64,000 bases of DNA from Branchinecta lynchi (GCA_023053575.1 JAKZAP010000017.1:7447501-7511500); one strand, 5' to 3'; positions 1-11,243 are shown, counted from the stretch's first letter. The notes: a model not told the origin generated them from the sequence alone. A program made the numbers and translations.

Positions 1-245
1 CAGTTCCCCGACCCAACCATCGTGGGGAAGTGGAGGGAGTGGGAATCTGGACTCCTGAGGTATGTATAACTTTGGAACGAGTGGTCGGATGCTAACGAAA
101 CTTGATATTTGGAAAAAACATCGTGTCCCGTAAGTCCCATTTTAAGTCCGGACTGGATCCGATGAATGGGGGGTGGGGGGTGGTGGGGGCGAAATCTTGT
201 GACACGCTTAGAGGGGAGCGATTAAGTTGAACCTTGGTGAGAAGA
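1..245 (+). repeat. Family 1 dispersed repeat, partial
   Basis: This is a truncated copy at the window edge, in the orientation where the family is purine-rich (G-rich runs near 170-190). It shares the module ATAACTTTGGAACGAGTGGT followed by GAAACTTGATATTTGG with the copies at 8.9, 11.7, 36.7, 60.7 and 63.0 kb. No protein is encoded. Similarity was judged by eye. Confidence 0.7.
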
Positions 246-1007
246 ACAAGGGCAAGAACTAGAAACATCCAATCACAACAAACCCCCGAATTAACGAATT
301 CCTACTTTCATCCTCTGACCTAGTCTTGCAAGTGCTATATGAGCTTCCAGCTCTTGTTGTTAGTCCCAGCGAATCACTCCCCGTATCGTCCCCTCACACC
401 CCACGAATGGGTAATGTTCCGATTATCATCACCATCATGAAAAAGGACTCTCTTCCAGATTCGGAGGTTAATCAAATTTTGCTGGTGTTCCTGCAAAGTA
501 AAATTAATTACAAACAATCAGAATAGAGAAAACCAAAAATAAGATGGATCCAGACTAATTTCGTCAACTGCCTTTTTTTTCGGACAAAATCCATTTTCGA
601 AGAATACCCCGTATTCTCGTTGTTTTCCGATCGCCGAGACCGCTTGTAGTGACTCCCTCTCTCTATTCTCACCGTTCCCCTTGATTCCAACGACGACTCC
701 TCGGAGAATCAAGGGGAACTCCTCAGGGAACAGCAAAAAAAATGCCTTGACATTTTCATCTGGCATCGGAACCCTGTTCCACGGTAAATGGTTAAAAAAA
801 ATTACTCGGTGGACTTCTTACACTCATCCTGTTCCAGTCATACATTTACAGTTCCTGTTATTCGTGTATGTATTATATGTTCATAATGCATCTGAAATTA
901 ATGAATTCGTTTCAAAGTTTATCACTGTCAACCATGAGAAAGTACGGTAATGGTATAACCTGTCCAGTTTCTATACAAAGTGAGTACCTCAAACCATTTT
1001 TAAAGTC
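246..1007. other. No gene recognised
   Basis: The open frames here are short and lack splice or family support. An imperfect inverted repeat lies near 678-716 (CCCCTTGATTC and GAATCAAGGGG). I see nothing else to annotate. Confidence 0.5.
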
Positions 1008-1120
1008 AACTAGACCTACGTTGCCCGGGCAACGTGAAGTGTTGCGGCAACCTTTGTCTGGCTTCGCCGACTAAAGTGTTGCGAGAGCAACACTTTGGTT
1101 TTGTTTCTTCGCTGTCGGTT
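1008..1120 (+). repeat. Left TIR with four stacked hairpins
   Basis: Four perfect short palindromes lie in about 76 bp. They are ACGTTGCCCGGGCAACGT (1018-1035), GTTGC-G-GCAAC (1041-1051), GGC-TTC-GCC (1060-1068) and GTGTTGC-GAGA-GCAACAC (1076-1093). The same order, inverted, is kept in the right TIR. Such structure could be a transposase-binding or strand-folding signal (inference). Confidence 0.75.
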
Positions 1121-2265
1121 AAATGCTGAAATTGTCAACTTATCGAAGCTTTTAAAACGGTATGTTCTAAAAAGAATAATCACATGATCAAAAGCTGTTC
1201 TTTAGCGTTGTACAACCAACAACAAAACAATATCGGAAGAAGGGAATAAATTGACTCGGCGGTCAGTTGAACTTTATCCTTTTCAATCGTAGATATCGTG
1301 ACGGATGAAAACTTGGAAAAATATCTTATATAATCTAGTTGGTATTATAAAGCTATCCGTAACGTTTCAGGATTAAAATACCATAGATAACACTATTAAT
1401 TATTACAAAACTACCTTATTGTTTTACATTACCGTATCGTTTGTACGCGTTGCATAAACAGGTTATAGTGATAGACCATCGATACAAACTTTCTTACCGT
1501 CATATTTACAGAAATCGAATACAATGTACACCAATTTTCAAAAATTTATAGCCCCTCGTGAACCGATTCTTACTTACAAGTTCTTCTCCCGTGATTGACA
1601 TCAAATTCACCTCATCGCTGAAAATGATTATAGCATAAAAGCCGATTATTACTTAAAAGTCCCATGCATGTCTTACAATTGGGAGCAAAATTGTTCTTAC
1701 CATCGAATACACCTGAAACAAATAACAGATATACCAACTAGCAAAAGCTGCCAACTCCTCATTGTCGAAGATGATTATGAGCTAACAGTCGACTGTTGCT
1801 TACAGTCGACTGTTGCTTACAAGTCCCTTACATGTCTGACAGCTGGTATCTCCTATTTTTTGGTTTCAGTGTGTACGTTACTCCTGAAGTTGTCAACCCC
1901 TTGAAACTTTCAAACGGGTTTATCTCATGAAGGATTTTTGTTCAAAAAAAAATGGATGACACATACTTAGATCAGCTCATCAAGTGCTATCGATTGCCCT
2001 AACCACAACAAAAGAATATCGGAAAAAGGGACTAAATTGACTTCGCAGTCAGTTGAACTTTATCCTTTTCAATCGTAGACATCGTGACGGATGAAAACTT
2101 GGAACAATATCCTATATAATCTAGTTGGTATTATAAAGCTATCCGTAACTTTTCAGGATTAAAATACCATAGATGACACTATTAATTATTACGAAACTAC
2201 CTTGTTTAACATTATCATTTGTACCCGTTGCGTAAACAGTAAATCCTAGGTTACAGCGATAGAAC

Positions 2266-2613
2266 ATGGGTACACCGGCTAGCAAAAGTTGTAAACCCCT
2301 CATCGCTGAAGACTTTTGTAGCATAAGAGCAGATTATTACTTGCAAGTCCCTTGCATGTCTTACAATTGGGAACCAAATCGTTCTTACCATCAAATGACA
2401 GGTACGCCAACTAGCGAAAGCTGCAAACCCCTCATTGCCGAAGATGATTATGAGCTAACAGTCGACTGTCGCGTACAAATCCCCTACATGTCTCAGAACT
2501 GGTATCGCCTATTTTTGGTTTCAGTGTGTACCTTACTACTGAAGTTGTCAACCCCTTGCAACTTTCGAACTGGCGTATCTCATGAAGGAGTTTTTGTACC
2601 AAAAAATGGATGA
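2266..2613 (+). other. Repeat-borne ORF, two internal peptide repeats
   Basis: This 115-codon frame in array unit 2 contains two copies of a peptide resembling GTPxSxSCKPLIAEDxxxxxxD followed by a Tyr/Trp-containing tail. Corresponding partly open frames occur in units 1, 3 and 4. I recognise no family. Because the DNA is tandemly repeated, an open frame may simply be copied. Retention of frame across diverged units is the only hint of coding function. Confidence 0.25.
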
Positions 2614-2874
2614 CATATACTTTGATCAGCTCATCAGCGGCTGTCGATTGCCGTCGTGAAAAAAAATTCTACCTATCTTATATAATCTTGTTGGTATTAT
2701 AAATCTATCCGTAACTTTTCAGGATTAAAATACCGTAGATGACACTATTACGAAACTATCTCATTGTTCTACATTATCGTTTGTACCCGTTGCGTAAAAA
2801 GTTAATCCTAGGTTACAGCGATAGACCATCGATACAAACTTTCTACCGTCAGGTTTATAGAAATCGAATACAAT

Positions 2875-3225
2875 GTGCACCAATTTACAAAAGTTCTAGC
2901 CCCTCGTGAACCGATTCTTACTTACAAGTCTCTCTCCCGCGATAGACATCAAGTTCACCACCGGATAAAAATAATGGGTACACCAGCGAGCAGAAGTTGT
3001 AAACTCCTCATCCCTGAAGATGCTTGTAGCATAACAGCCGCTTATTACTTAGAAGCCCCTTGCATGTCTTACAATTGGGAACCAAATTGTTCTTACTATC
3101 GAATACACCGGAAACAGATAATAGGTGCACCAAGTAGCAAAAGCTGCAAACCCCTCATTGCCCAAGATGATTATGAGCAGACTGTTGACTGTTGCATACA
3201 TGTCCCCTACATGTCTCACAACTGA
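2875..3225 (+). other. Repeat-borne ORF, unit 3 counterpart
   Basis: This 116-codon frame contains the same two GTPxSxSCK sub-repeats as unit 2, plus an N-terminal stretch that looks like a more decayed third sub-repeat. The family is not recognised. The unit 4 counterpart (3806-4009) is cut short by a stop. Confidence 0.25.
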
Positions 3226-4925
3226 TATCGCCTATTTTTGGTTTCAGTGCGTACGTTACTACTGAAGTTGTCAACCCCTTTAAACTTTCAAACTGGTTTG
3301 TTTCTTCGCTGTCGCTTAATGCTGAAGTTGTCAACTTATCGAAGCTTTTTAAACGGGATGTTGTACAAAAATTAATCATATGATCAAAAGGTATTCTTCA
3401 GCGTTGTAAAAACAACAACAAAATAATATAGGAAGAAGGGACTAAATTAACTTTGCAGTCAGTTGAACTTTATCCTTTTCAATCGTAGACATAGTGACGG
3501 ATGAAAAACTGGAACAATATCTTATATAATCTAGTTGGCATTAGAAAGCTATCCGTAACTTTTCAAGATTAAAATACCATAGATGACACTATTAATTATT
3601 TACATTTTCGTTTGTATCCGTTGTGTAAACAGTTAATCCTAGGTTACATTGATAGACCATCGACACAAACTTTCTTACTGTCAGATTTATAGAAATCGAA
3701 TACAATGTGCACCCAATTGCAAAAATTCATAGCCACTCGTGAACCGATTCCTACTTACAAGTCCCTCTCCCGTGATATACATTAACCCTTAACCGAAAAC
3801 AAATAATGGGTACACCAGCTAGCAAAAGTTGCAAACCCATCATCACAGAAGATGATTGTAGCATAACAGCCGATTATTACTTACAAGTCCCTTGCATATC
3901 TTACCATTGGGAACCAAATTGTTCTTACCATCGAATACACCGGAAACAAATAACAGGTACACCAACTAGCAAAAGCGGCAAACCCCTCATTACCAAAGAT
4001 GATTATTAGCCAACAGTCGACTGCTGCTTAAAAGTCCCCTACATGTCTCATAACAGGTATCGCCTATTTTTGTTTTCAGTGTACCTTACTACTGAAGTTG
4101 TCAACCCCTTTGAAATTTTCAAACTGGTGTATCTCATGAAGGAATTTTTGTACCAAAAAATGGATGACGTATACTTTGATCAGCCCATCAATAGCTATCG
4201 ATTGCCGCCGAAAAAAAAAATTCTACCTGTCTTAGTTCAAAAGTTGACTTTTTTGCCGTAGGCCAACTTTCTAACGTCACGACTTAGAAAGGAGCAAAGG
4301 ATAAGCTCTAGTTTCTTAAGCAATGAGAGAACTTTTAAAGTTTAAGGGGCACATCTGATACCGTTACTTTACCGCAAACCCAAGTGCAAAAAAAAAAAAA
4401 TTATATACTCAGCTGGAATCGTCGCAGACATGGACAGAAACAATAGATGGCAGCACTTTCGGACCCGTGGGAAAAAGCCACTTTTTTGTCTCTGTAGATT
4501 TTTCTATTTATCACTCAAAGAAGATATGTTGGCTGTGGGGCCGGGTAACTGCCGCATATATTTAACACTTATAGATTTTAGTCCATCTTCAATTTGAAAC
4601 TGGTGCCTGCCTGCTAGCGTGCTAGAACTGAGCTTTCCACTCGAAAGCAGAAACATGGTTTGATGAAACGAAAGGTTCGCTACACAACTTGACATGGTCC
4701 TCTCCGACATAGGCTATACAACTCCACTTCACTTCGCAAACCGTAGGCTCTGGCTCGAGGACAAGCAAAAACCATCCTTATTGGCCCCAGGCAAGAGTTC
4801 TACGGAGCTTTCCAAAATGTAATGTCATATTCATCAATCCGGCCTAAGGTCCACACTTTCCGTAAAAACCGCACAGGTTAGACCCTTCCCAGTTACCAGG
4901 AATAAAATGAAATCGGAGTCATAGG

Positions 4926-4953
4926 AAAAAAAAAAAAAAAAAAAAAAAAAAAA
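4926..4953 (+). repeat. Poly(A) tract
   Basis: An uninterrupted run of about 28 A lies just inside the right TIR of the array element. It could be a retroposon tail or simple slippage. Confidence 0.8.
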
Positions 4954-4996
4954 CGAGGACAAAATCAAAGTGTTGCTCTCGCAACACAATACGGTT

Positions 4997-5111
4997 TAAA
5001 TCGTTAGCGATGAAACAAAACCAAAGTGTTGCTCTCGCAACACTTTTGTCGGCGAAGCCGAACAAAGGTTGCTGCAACACTTCACGTTGCCCAGGCAACG
5101 TAGGTCTAGTT
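4997..5111 (-). repeat. Right TIR, inverted copy
   Basis: This is the reverse complement of the left TIR with minor substitutions, and the same four hairpins are retained. An additional copy of the GTGTTGCTCTCGCAACAC hairpin lies just inside, at about 4970-4987. Confidence 0.75.
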
Positions 5112-5150
5112 CTCGTCTGTTTTAAGTGGAAACTCTTCCGCCGCGGGGAG

Positions 5151-5275
5151 ATGCCACGATACCTGTCGTATATTTTTGGTTCTTTCTTGGATTGCAAAGT
5201 ACCAAAGAGAAGAAAGGAACATAGTAGAGACCAATCAGTGAAAGATGGATATCTACAGCCTATTTTTCAGTCATG
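5151..5275 (+). CDS. Candidate first coding exon of a two-exon gene
   Basis: An ATG at 5151 opens 41 codons plus two bases and ends at a good donor (ATG/GTAAGA, GT at 5276). The two leftover bases TG join the single leading G of the acceptor exon at 5916 to make a Trp codon, so phase is preserved. The peptide starts MPRYLSYIFGSFLDC and is rich in Lys and Arg (VPKRRKEH). I do not recognise the product. It starts 40 bp outside the TIR element. The ATG was chosen because it is the first one after the TIR in this frame. The splice call is made by eye only. Confidence 0.4.
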
Positions 5276-5915
5276 GTAAGATCTGTAATATATGTTACCA
5301 AGATGTATCTCTCTTTTGCTGAGGAAAAGACATTAAGAGATATAAGTTGTGCCTAGCCTAGTGTGAGATCATTTGGTTTCTGAGAAATTGTCACAAAGAT
5401 ACGTGGTACTTAGGACCTAGTTTGGCTTAGGCTATAGCTTCCAGCTTATTAAACTCCTGTACCAGATGTATGTATGTATGTATTGTACATGGAAAGCCCA
5501 ACAGGCCATGGCACAAAAATATTATGCAAATCAAATACTAACTACAGATTCAACACACTTTCTGAATACAAAACAAAGAAAACTAACTACACAGTTAAAC
5601 ACTTTAAAAGAACAAAGACCTGTGTCTCAGCCCCACCTGAACAAACACTGCCAGGTTTTGTTCACCAGTTTTTCTGACCCAAGTGCTTATTTACGTTCGC
5701 ATAATTTTCATGTTGTTTTATATATCTTGCATGCACTCGTTTGCTAGATACTAACTTGTTTCAAGTTTGGTAGTAAAGTGGAAGAAGAGCCTCGCATTTC
5801 CCACCCGGAATATATTAGTCAGCTTCAACGGCTTTTCTTTGTAATTTTGTCAATAAAGCATAGAAAGTTTTGTTTGATTTGTCGCTGCTATTTTAAAGTT
5901 TTGTCTGTTTTGCAG

Positions 5916-6078
5916 GCATGTCATGGAAGTAGAAGGAAAGAAAGCAGTCCCGGGAAGCAAACACCATTCTGAGGAGCTTACTGTCCGTAAAACACTGCGA
6001 CAAAGGAAAAGAAGAAAGACGGTTATTCAAATGCTCCTGATGACTAACTCTCTTTTCCAATACAAAATTGTCGAGTAA
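5916..6078 (+). CDS. Candidate terminal coding exon, basic protein
   Basis: A pyrimidine-rich tract ending TCTGTTTTGCAG precedes 53 codons and a TAA, in phase with the exon ending at 5275. The joined protein would be 95 aa. The stretch VRKTLRQRKRRKTV looks like a nuclear-localisation or nucleic-acid-binding patch. An AATAAA at 6384 lies about 300 bp after the stop. The function is unknown, and a transposon origin cannot be excluded because a TIR element abuts the gene. Confidence 0.4.
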
Positions 6079-6383
6079 CTAGCGGAAGAGCCGGAAGCGG
6101 CACCACAGCTGTCCCAAGCGATCGCAGTAATTGGTTGACGCAGGATTTGAGTTCTTGAGTTTGACTCGTTGGGGTGACGTTTTCTCGTTCTTCCTAAGGA
6201 TCACTGGCGTGTTTTGGACTTAGTCATGTAGAGTATTGAAATGAACTTTAAGTTACTGTGAATTACTTTGAAATACTACAAAATCAAGACTGAACGAAGA
6301 TTTCCTGTAGTTACTTCAGAAATTTTAAACTCAATTTTATGTGCAGGAAAAAGATCTTCAAAGCTTTGATTTTTAATTTTTCT

Positions 6384-6389
6384 AATAAA
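6384..6389 (+). promoter_or_regulatory. Possible polyadenylation signal AATAAA
   Basis: A canonical hexamer downstream of the candidate terminal exon is followed by GT-rich sequence (GTGTTTGAAGTGTTTT). It is compatible with a 3' end but unproven. Confidence 0.35.
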
Positions 6390-6589
6390 GTTTGACATGT
6401 TTAGATTTGTGTTTGAAGTGTTTTATTAGATTTGTGTTGAAGTTGGAGGGGGACAGTTGAATCTTGCAAGTCGAGTGGCATTATGTATGTCAAGAGAGAT
6501 CCCCGTTCTACTTGCTTTAAACGGCCGCTGCGACATCTAGACCATGATTTATATTCAGTTGAAGCTCTATCGTGCGATTTTCCAAACAG

Positions 6590-7050
6590 AATTGGCCATA
6601 TTCCTGTTCAGCGCTTCCAAGCGGACTAGTTTCTGTTAATCCCCCTATGCCTCACCGTCAGCACTTTGATCAGACATGGCAAAATAGATCCACAGGTTAG
6701 GGAGAGGAAAACCTGTCAGATGTGTCCCAGGTAATGGAGGCTTTGCATATGTTTTAGCAGCAGAAAGGGAAAGCGACCCACTACCCTATGGATTCGACTT
6801 TTTACTATGTCTACACAAGTGTTGGTTAGACATAATAAAAAGTCGAATCCATAGGGTAGTGCGTCACTTTCCTTTTCTGCTGCTGAAACATATGCAAAAC
6901 CTCCGTTTCCTGGGACACAGATGACATGTTTTCCACTTACTAACCTGTGGATCTCTTTTACCATGTCTGATCCAAGTAATGACGGTAAGGCATGGGGGGA
7001 TTAACAGAAACTAGTCCGCTTGGAAGCGCTGAACAGGAATATGGCCAATT
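6590..7050. mobile_element. 461-bp palindromic (foldback) element
   Basis: The sequence from AATTGGCCATATTCC at 6590 is repeated inverted, ending at 7050. The arms are about 220 bp and the loop near 6813-6824 is about 12 bases. The arms differ by scattered substitutions and small indels. Transcribed RNA would form a very long hairpin. There is no coding content and no clear target duplication. Confidence 0.8.
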
Positions 7051-7794
7051 GGATCCAGTTCCGTCAACGTAAAGTAGTTACTTGATTTACCACTCGGCAA
7101 CGCTGGCTGAAATTCAGAGGGATGATCTGAGTTTTTTTCAGGAGCTTCATCTGGTTTCGGACACAAGCAGCCTGTTCAGTGGTACCCAGCGGTAATATTT
7201 CCTCCTTGTAGAGACGACTTCAACCCTAGGTCCGACTAATCATTGTCTTCCGAAATTATCAGTAAACCACATTTGGACGCAGCTTCTTCGGATCTGGATG
7301 GTTTTCGACCTCTGTCACGTACCAAGTTCAAAAGGATCACACGTACCAAGTTCAGAAGAATCACCGAATTAGGGATGATATTTTCCTTACGAGGAGTATT
7401 ATCGACCGCTTTTGCGGTACCGATGATCCGTACCCGGATACGTTTTACTTTTAACCGGTTTACTTTAGTCCGGCGAGACGCCTAATAAAGCTTAGTCTTT
7501 CCTATGTTAGGACTAACATCAGCAAAATAATATCCTTGCGAGGACACCTTTGGTCCTACTGTCGGAGAGCCCGGAGTAATTCAGTCTCTCCAGAGATAAG
7601 CTTCGTCTTCGCCCGGCGGTCGTAAAATGTTTTGATCTGAGTTACCTTCATCCACTGAGTGCTTTGGGCCATCCCTGGCTGCACATCTGAGCGATTTGAA
7701 GTTCCGTGAATCAAGCGTGAATTTTTTCGTGGTCAGGATCCCTGTTCGAATGAAATATGTCTAAGTCAAAAAATCGGTTAAAACTTCGGTGATA
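7051..7794. other. No gene recognised
   Basis: This stretch has moderate GC. It contains an in-place repeat of about 24 bp (ACGTACCAAGTTCA-AAGG, 7317-7360) and several small inverted repeats. The 80-codon frame at 7243-7485 has no recognisable motif. A decayed transposon is possible but not shown. Confidence 0.4.
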
Positions 7795-8075
7795 GATATT
7801 CCTTCCGCCGAAGCTGACTGCGAATAATGTTTGACAGTGGAAAACGGATACGTCAGCTACATTTTATTAGAGCTATACTTCGGCTCTTTTTGGCGAGGAT
7901 CCTCTTCAGGCTCAAGCTGGAAAATGAACTTGTGGAAAATATTTATATGGCTTTCTTGAGCCTGAAGTGGACCCTTGCCAAGAAAGGCTGAAATATAGCT
8001 CTTATTACATGTAGCTGACATCTCCATTTTGCACCGCCAAATATGATTCGTTCAGCTTGGGCTGAAGGATTATCT
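7795..8075. mobile_element. Palindromic short retroelement, copy 1
   Basis: Both arms are related to the palindromes at 43.3, 46.3 and 50.0 kb. They share AACGGATACGTCAGCT, the AAGGGTCCTC-like hairpin and AGCTTGGGCTGAAGG ends. The hammerhead-like core is decayed here (CTGAAGT on the right arm). I could not identify a target duplication for this copy. Confidence 0.6.
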
Positions 8076-8484
8076 AGTTATATAACTATACTTATGGTCA
8101 AAGTCAAGGGTTGTTCAAGGGGTGTTAACTGGTTCGATACCCTTGTTTAGCTCCTTAACCATTCTCGAACTTAAAAGATAAACTAAGAAGAAAATATTTA
8201 CAATTTAGACTCAGCTGAAATATTAGATCTTCGTAATTCAAACCCCGCTCCTTACGTGCAGTTAGGTTTGCGAGAACCGATGAAACCTCACGTAAGATTC
8301 GAGTTTCCCGAAATATTTTGGGAAAATATTTTTACGAAATATTTTGTCAAATTACGTGCATAGCTACAAGATCCATGCACTTCGAACTCCTGAAACACGA
8401 TCTATCAGTTCTCAAATCATGATTTTCCGTCTTGTAACCTGGAAAACCTATTCCCTGTATCACACTCGTTTCTGTGACAGCAAC

Positions 8485-8603
8485 ATGTTTTCAAAGTTAT
8501 TTCTTTGTCTTTGTGTTGTATCAACTGTTGCAAGTCAAATTTATTTTGGGGACAACGATGAATCAAAAACGGTTGGCAGACTAGCAATGACTACCTTTAG
8601 CCT
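8485..8603 (+). CDS. Candidate first exon of a secreted protein gene
   Basis: An ATG in a CAACATG context opens 39 codons ending at a consensus donor (CCT/GTAAGTG, GT at 8604). The peptide begins MFSKLFLCLCVVSTVASQ, a textbook signal peptide with a short charged start, a Leu/Val core and an A-S cleavage region. An acidic segment (FGDNDES) follows. The exon ends with two spare bases. I could not find the next exon before the Family 1 repeat at 8.9 kb, so the gene may have a long intron or be broken. An upstream in-frame ATG at 8344 would bury the signal peptide and is less likely. Confidence 0.4.
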
Positions 8604-8697
8604 GTAAGTGATTGTCACAGTAATGCTATAACCTATTTTATTGTAAACTTTATTATAAGCAGAAGTCGAGATCTAGATCTGCTAAGTACGTTCACAG

Positions 8698-8731
8698 AAA
8701 CAAGGCCAAAGGTTTCGATGGGATCCCAAGG
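8698..8731 (-). repeat. Solo 3' end of Family 2 repeat
   Basis: Read on the minus strand this is TTGGGATCCCATCGAAACC followed by TTTGGCCTTGTT, matching the ends of Family 2 copies at 42.1, 43.9, 56.5 and 60.2 kb. No tandem array accompanies it. Confidence 0.55.
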
Positions 8732-8902
8732 GGGAATCTTGACACGAATTAATCCACCAACTTGACTCTTTATTATATTCGCACTTATAATACTTGTGCA
8801 TACATGCTCTGCAGTGAGGAATCAGTTTATTTGTATCCAGCAGTTCTGAAAAGCAGAGTAGGTCTATACGAAAGAAAAGTACTAACACAAGTAACAACAA
8901 GA

Positions 8903-11243
8903 GCTACGAGCTCATATGGCACTTGTACGAGTAGGCTGTACAAGAACGACACCTCACTAATCTTTGCATCTGCCATATTTCACTATTTTCCGTGTTCGTT
9001 ATGCTCCGAAAGAGTCTTCGCGTCTCATGCTACAGATGCGTAAAACCGGTTATCTGGATCTGGATATTTAGTTTCACTCATTTCTGAGCAGTTCCGGCAT
9101 TGTCTCGATTGTCTGTAGCAAATGCATATGACTGTTCAAACTTTCATCCCAATAAATCCATTTGTTTGATCCCTAGACGCGCTACACGATTTCCGGTACT
9201 CACTCTATCTCCACCTACCGTGGCCGAGTCTGGTTTGGAATAAAAAAAATCGACCACCTAAAGCATCTTCTTTTATACCATCTATCAAGTTCCACTCGAA
9301 TCTGAGCATTTTTGGAAAGTTCCGGTAACCCCCCCCCCTCCCACCAACGTTATCGGAGCCGGTTCGGGCCCAATCTCTGAATTCCCTGTTCCTGCCCATC
9401 AAGTTTTACTGAAATTGGAGCATAGCCTATCTACAAGTTTCCAATACCCCCCCCCTCCGTACCTTGGCAGAATCCGGCCCGGACGCCAAATAACAAATCT
9501 AGGCCGCATAAACTCGGCACTGTCGAATTTGCATCTCATTGGGTCCATCCGTTTGGTTTTTGTGCATGTCAAACGTCCCCCACCCCCAATCCCCATATTC
9601 ATGGTCGCATATGATTCGAACGCATGTTTTACATGTCGAGGCCATCGATTCGTATCACTCATGAAGTTTCACTCGAATCAGACCACTCCTTTGCAATTAA
9701 TAGAAGTCAATTTCCATATTTCTCTTCTCTTGCTCCCCAAAAAATGCTCTGATCTAGGAACGGAAGTTTCCAGGGGTAGGTTGTGTCAGGTTCTTAAGTC
9801 AAGATAATCCGGGTCGCTAATATGCCTGCAAAGTTTCGTTGTCGTTTTACATCTAGAACTATTCTAACTCACGACTACCGGAATTCCAGGAAACCACCTC
9901 TAACTCCCCCCACAGAGCCCCGAAACCATCTGGCTCCGTCAATTTCATCTAGGCCTAATGCTTGTTCCATCCATTAAGTTTCTTCCCAATCCCTCTGCTT
10001 TTAGAGTTTCTTGAGTTTTCCACCCCCCCCCATCCCCACAGGTATCGGACCCGACCCGGACGTGACACTGAACGTCCGAGGTGATAGCTCACCAGACAAG
10101 TTTCATTCAAATCCGATCACCCGTTCAAAAGTTATGCACGCCACTAGATTCCGGACTCCCCATCCACCAACTCCCCCCACGATCGTGGGGACCCGGAAAT
10201 GGCTGTTCTTAAGTCAATCTGTTTGGGTCCCTGACATACTTGCCAAGTTTCATCGCCCTAGGACATCAGGAAGTATGCCGAACTCGCGGGATCGCTAGAA
10301 ATCCGGACCCCCACCCCAACTCCCCCACAGTGCCCTGATCCGGTCCGGTTATGTCAATGACGTGTCTAGGACTTGTGCTTGTTTTTTTGCACCAAGTTTC
10401 ATCCCGATCCCTCCACTCTAAGCGTTTCTCAAAATTTCCGGCTCCCTCCTCCAACTTCCCCCAGTGTCATCGGATCCGGTCCGGATTTAAAGTGAGATGT
10501 CTGAGACACAAGGTCATCCTAGATATCAACTTTCATCAAGATCCGATCACCCGTTCGCAAGCTAAAAATACCTCAAATTTTGGCTTCATCCTCCCTCCAC
10601 TCCCCCCCCCCCAGATGGTCGAATCGGGGAATTGACGAGTTCCTATTTAATCTGGTCGGGTCCCAGACATGCTTGTCAATTTCCATCATCCCAGCACATC
10701 AGGAAGCACGGAACTCGCGGGATCACTACAAATTCGGACTTCTCCCCCCCCCCCAACTCCCCCAAAGTGAGCGGATCCGTTCCGGTTATATCAGTCACGT
10801 ATTTAGAACTTTTGCTTGTACTTTCCACCAAGTTTCATCCGGATCCCTCCACTCTAAGTGTTTTCCAAGATTTCCGGTTTCCCCCTCCAACTCCCCCCAA
10901 TGTCACCGGATCCGGTCTGGATTTAAAATGGAGTGTCTGAGACACGAAGTCCTTCCACATATCAAGTTTCGTTAAGATCCGATCACCCGTTCGTAAGCTA
11001 AAAATATCTCATTTTTCCTATTTTTTCCGGATTCCCCCTCCCTCCACTCCCCTCCAGATGGTCGGATCGGGGAATCGACCATTTCTAATTTAATCTGGTC
11101 CCGTTCCTGATACGCCTGCCAAGTTTCATCGTCCTAGCTTATCTGGAAGTGCCCGAACTAGCAAAACCGGGACCGACAGACCGACTGACGGACAGAAATT
11201 ACAATCGCTATATGGCACTTGAGTAAGCTCAAGTGCCATAAAA
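8903..11243 (-). repeat. Family 1 element with internal tandem modules
   Basis: One edge is AAGAGCTACGAGCTC then ATATGGCACTTG (about 8903-8931). The other is a perfect hairpin around 11213-11242 (TATGGCACTTGAG-TAAG-CTCAAGTGCCATA). The interior repeats modules such as AAGTTTCATCCCGATCCCTC and CCGGATCCGGTCCGG about every 430 bp (for example 10393 and 10829), with C-rich runs. It has no coding capacity: the open frames here are low-complexity Pro/Ser frames from C tracts. Confidence 0.75.
11213..11242. repeat. Terminal hairpin of Family 1
   Basis: This perfect 13-bp stem with a 4-base loop marks the element boundary. A related hairpin sits at 11685-11716, at the edge of the next copy. Confidence 0.7.

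Larger units (their letters stand above)
1245..4260. repeat. Tandem array of about 0.7-0.8-kb units
   Basis: Four diverged units recur. A landmark reading AGTTGAACTTTATCC appears at about 1266, 2051 and 3462. A second landmark, TATATAATCTAGTTGGTATT or close variants, appears at about 1329, 2114, 2680 and 3522. Unit 3 has lost its start. Each unit holds related sub-repeats of about 130 bp (one measured spacing is 132 bp, 44 codons) with GGTACACCAACTAGCAAAAG-like starts. The array is confined to the TIR element. Confidence 0.75.
1008..5111. mobile_element. 4.1-kb element with hairpin-rich TIRs around a tandem array
   Basis: Both ends carry inverted copies of about 100 bp beginning AACTAGACCTACGTTGCC (left from 1008, right arm ending at 5111). 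Between them lies an array of 0.7-0.8-kb repeats. The TIRs have a few mismatches (for example CCCGGG against CCTGGG), so the copy is not brand new. I could not find a target-site duplication: the flanks are AAAGTC and CTCGTC. No transposase is recognisable, so it is probably non-autonomous, and the superfamily is unknown. A candidate gene begins 40 bp beyond the right TIR. Confidence 0.65.

Noticed and set aside
7930..8010. Hammerhead core in palindrome copy 1
   Set aside because: The conserved CUGANGA is changed to CTGAAGT and the stem is interrupted, so this copy is treated as decayed.
8120..8160. tRNA B-box-like GGTTCGATACC
   Set aside because: The flanking bases do not form a T stem and no acceptor or anticodon arm could be folded around it.
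9415..10975. Pro/Ser-rich open frames of 90-131 codons
   Set aside because: They lie in C-rich Family 1 tandem repeats, overlap in several frames, and carry no domain. They are composition artefacts.
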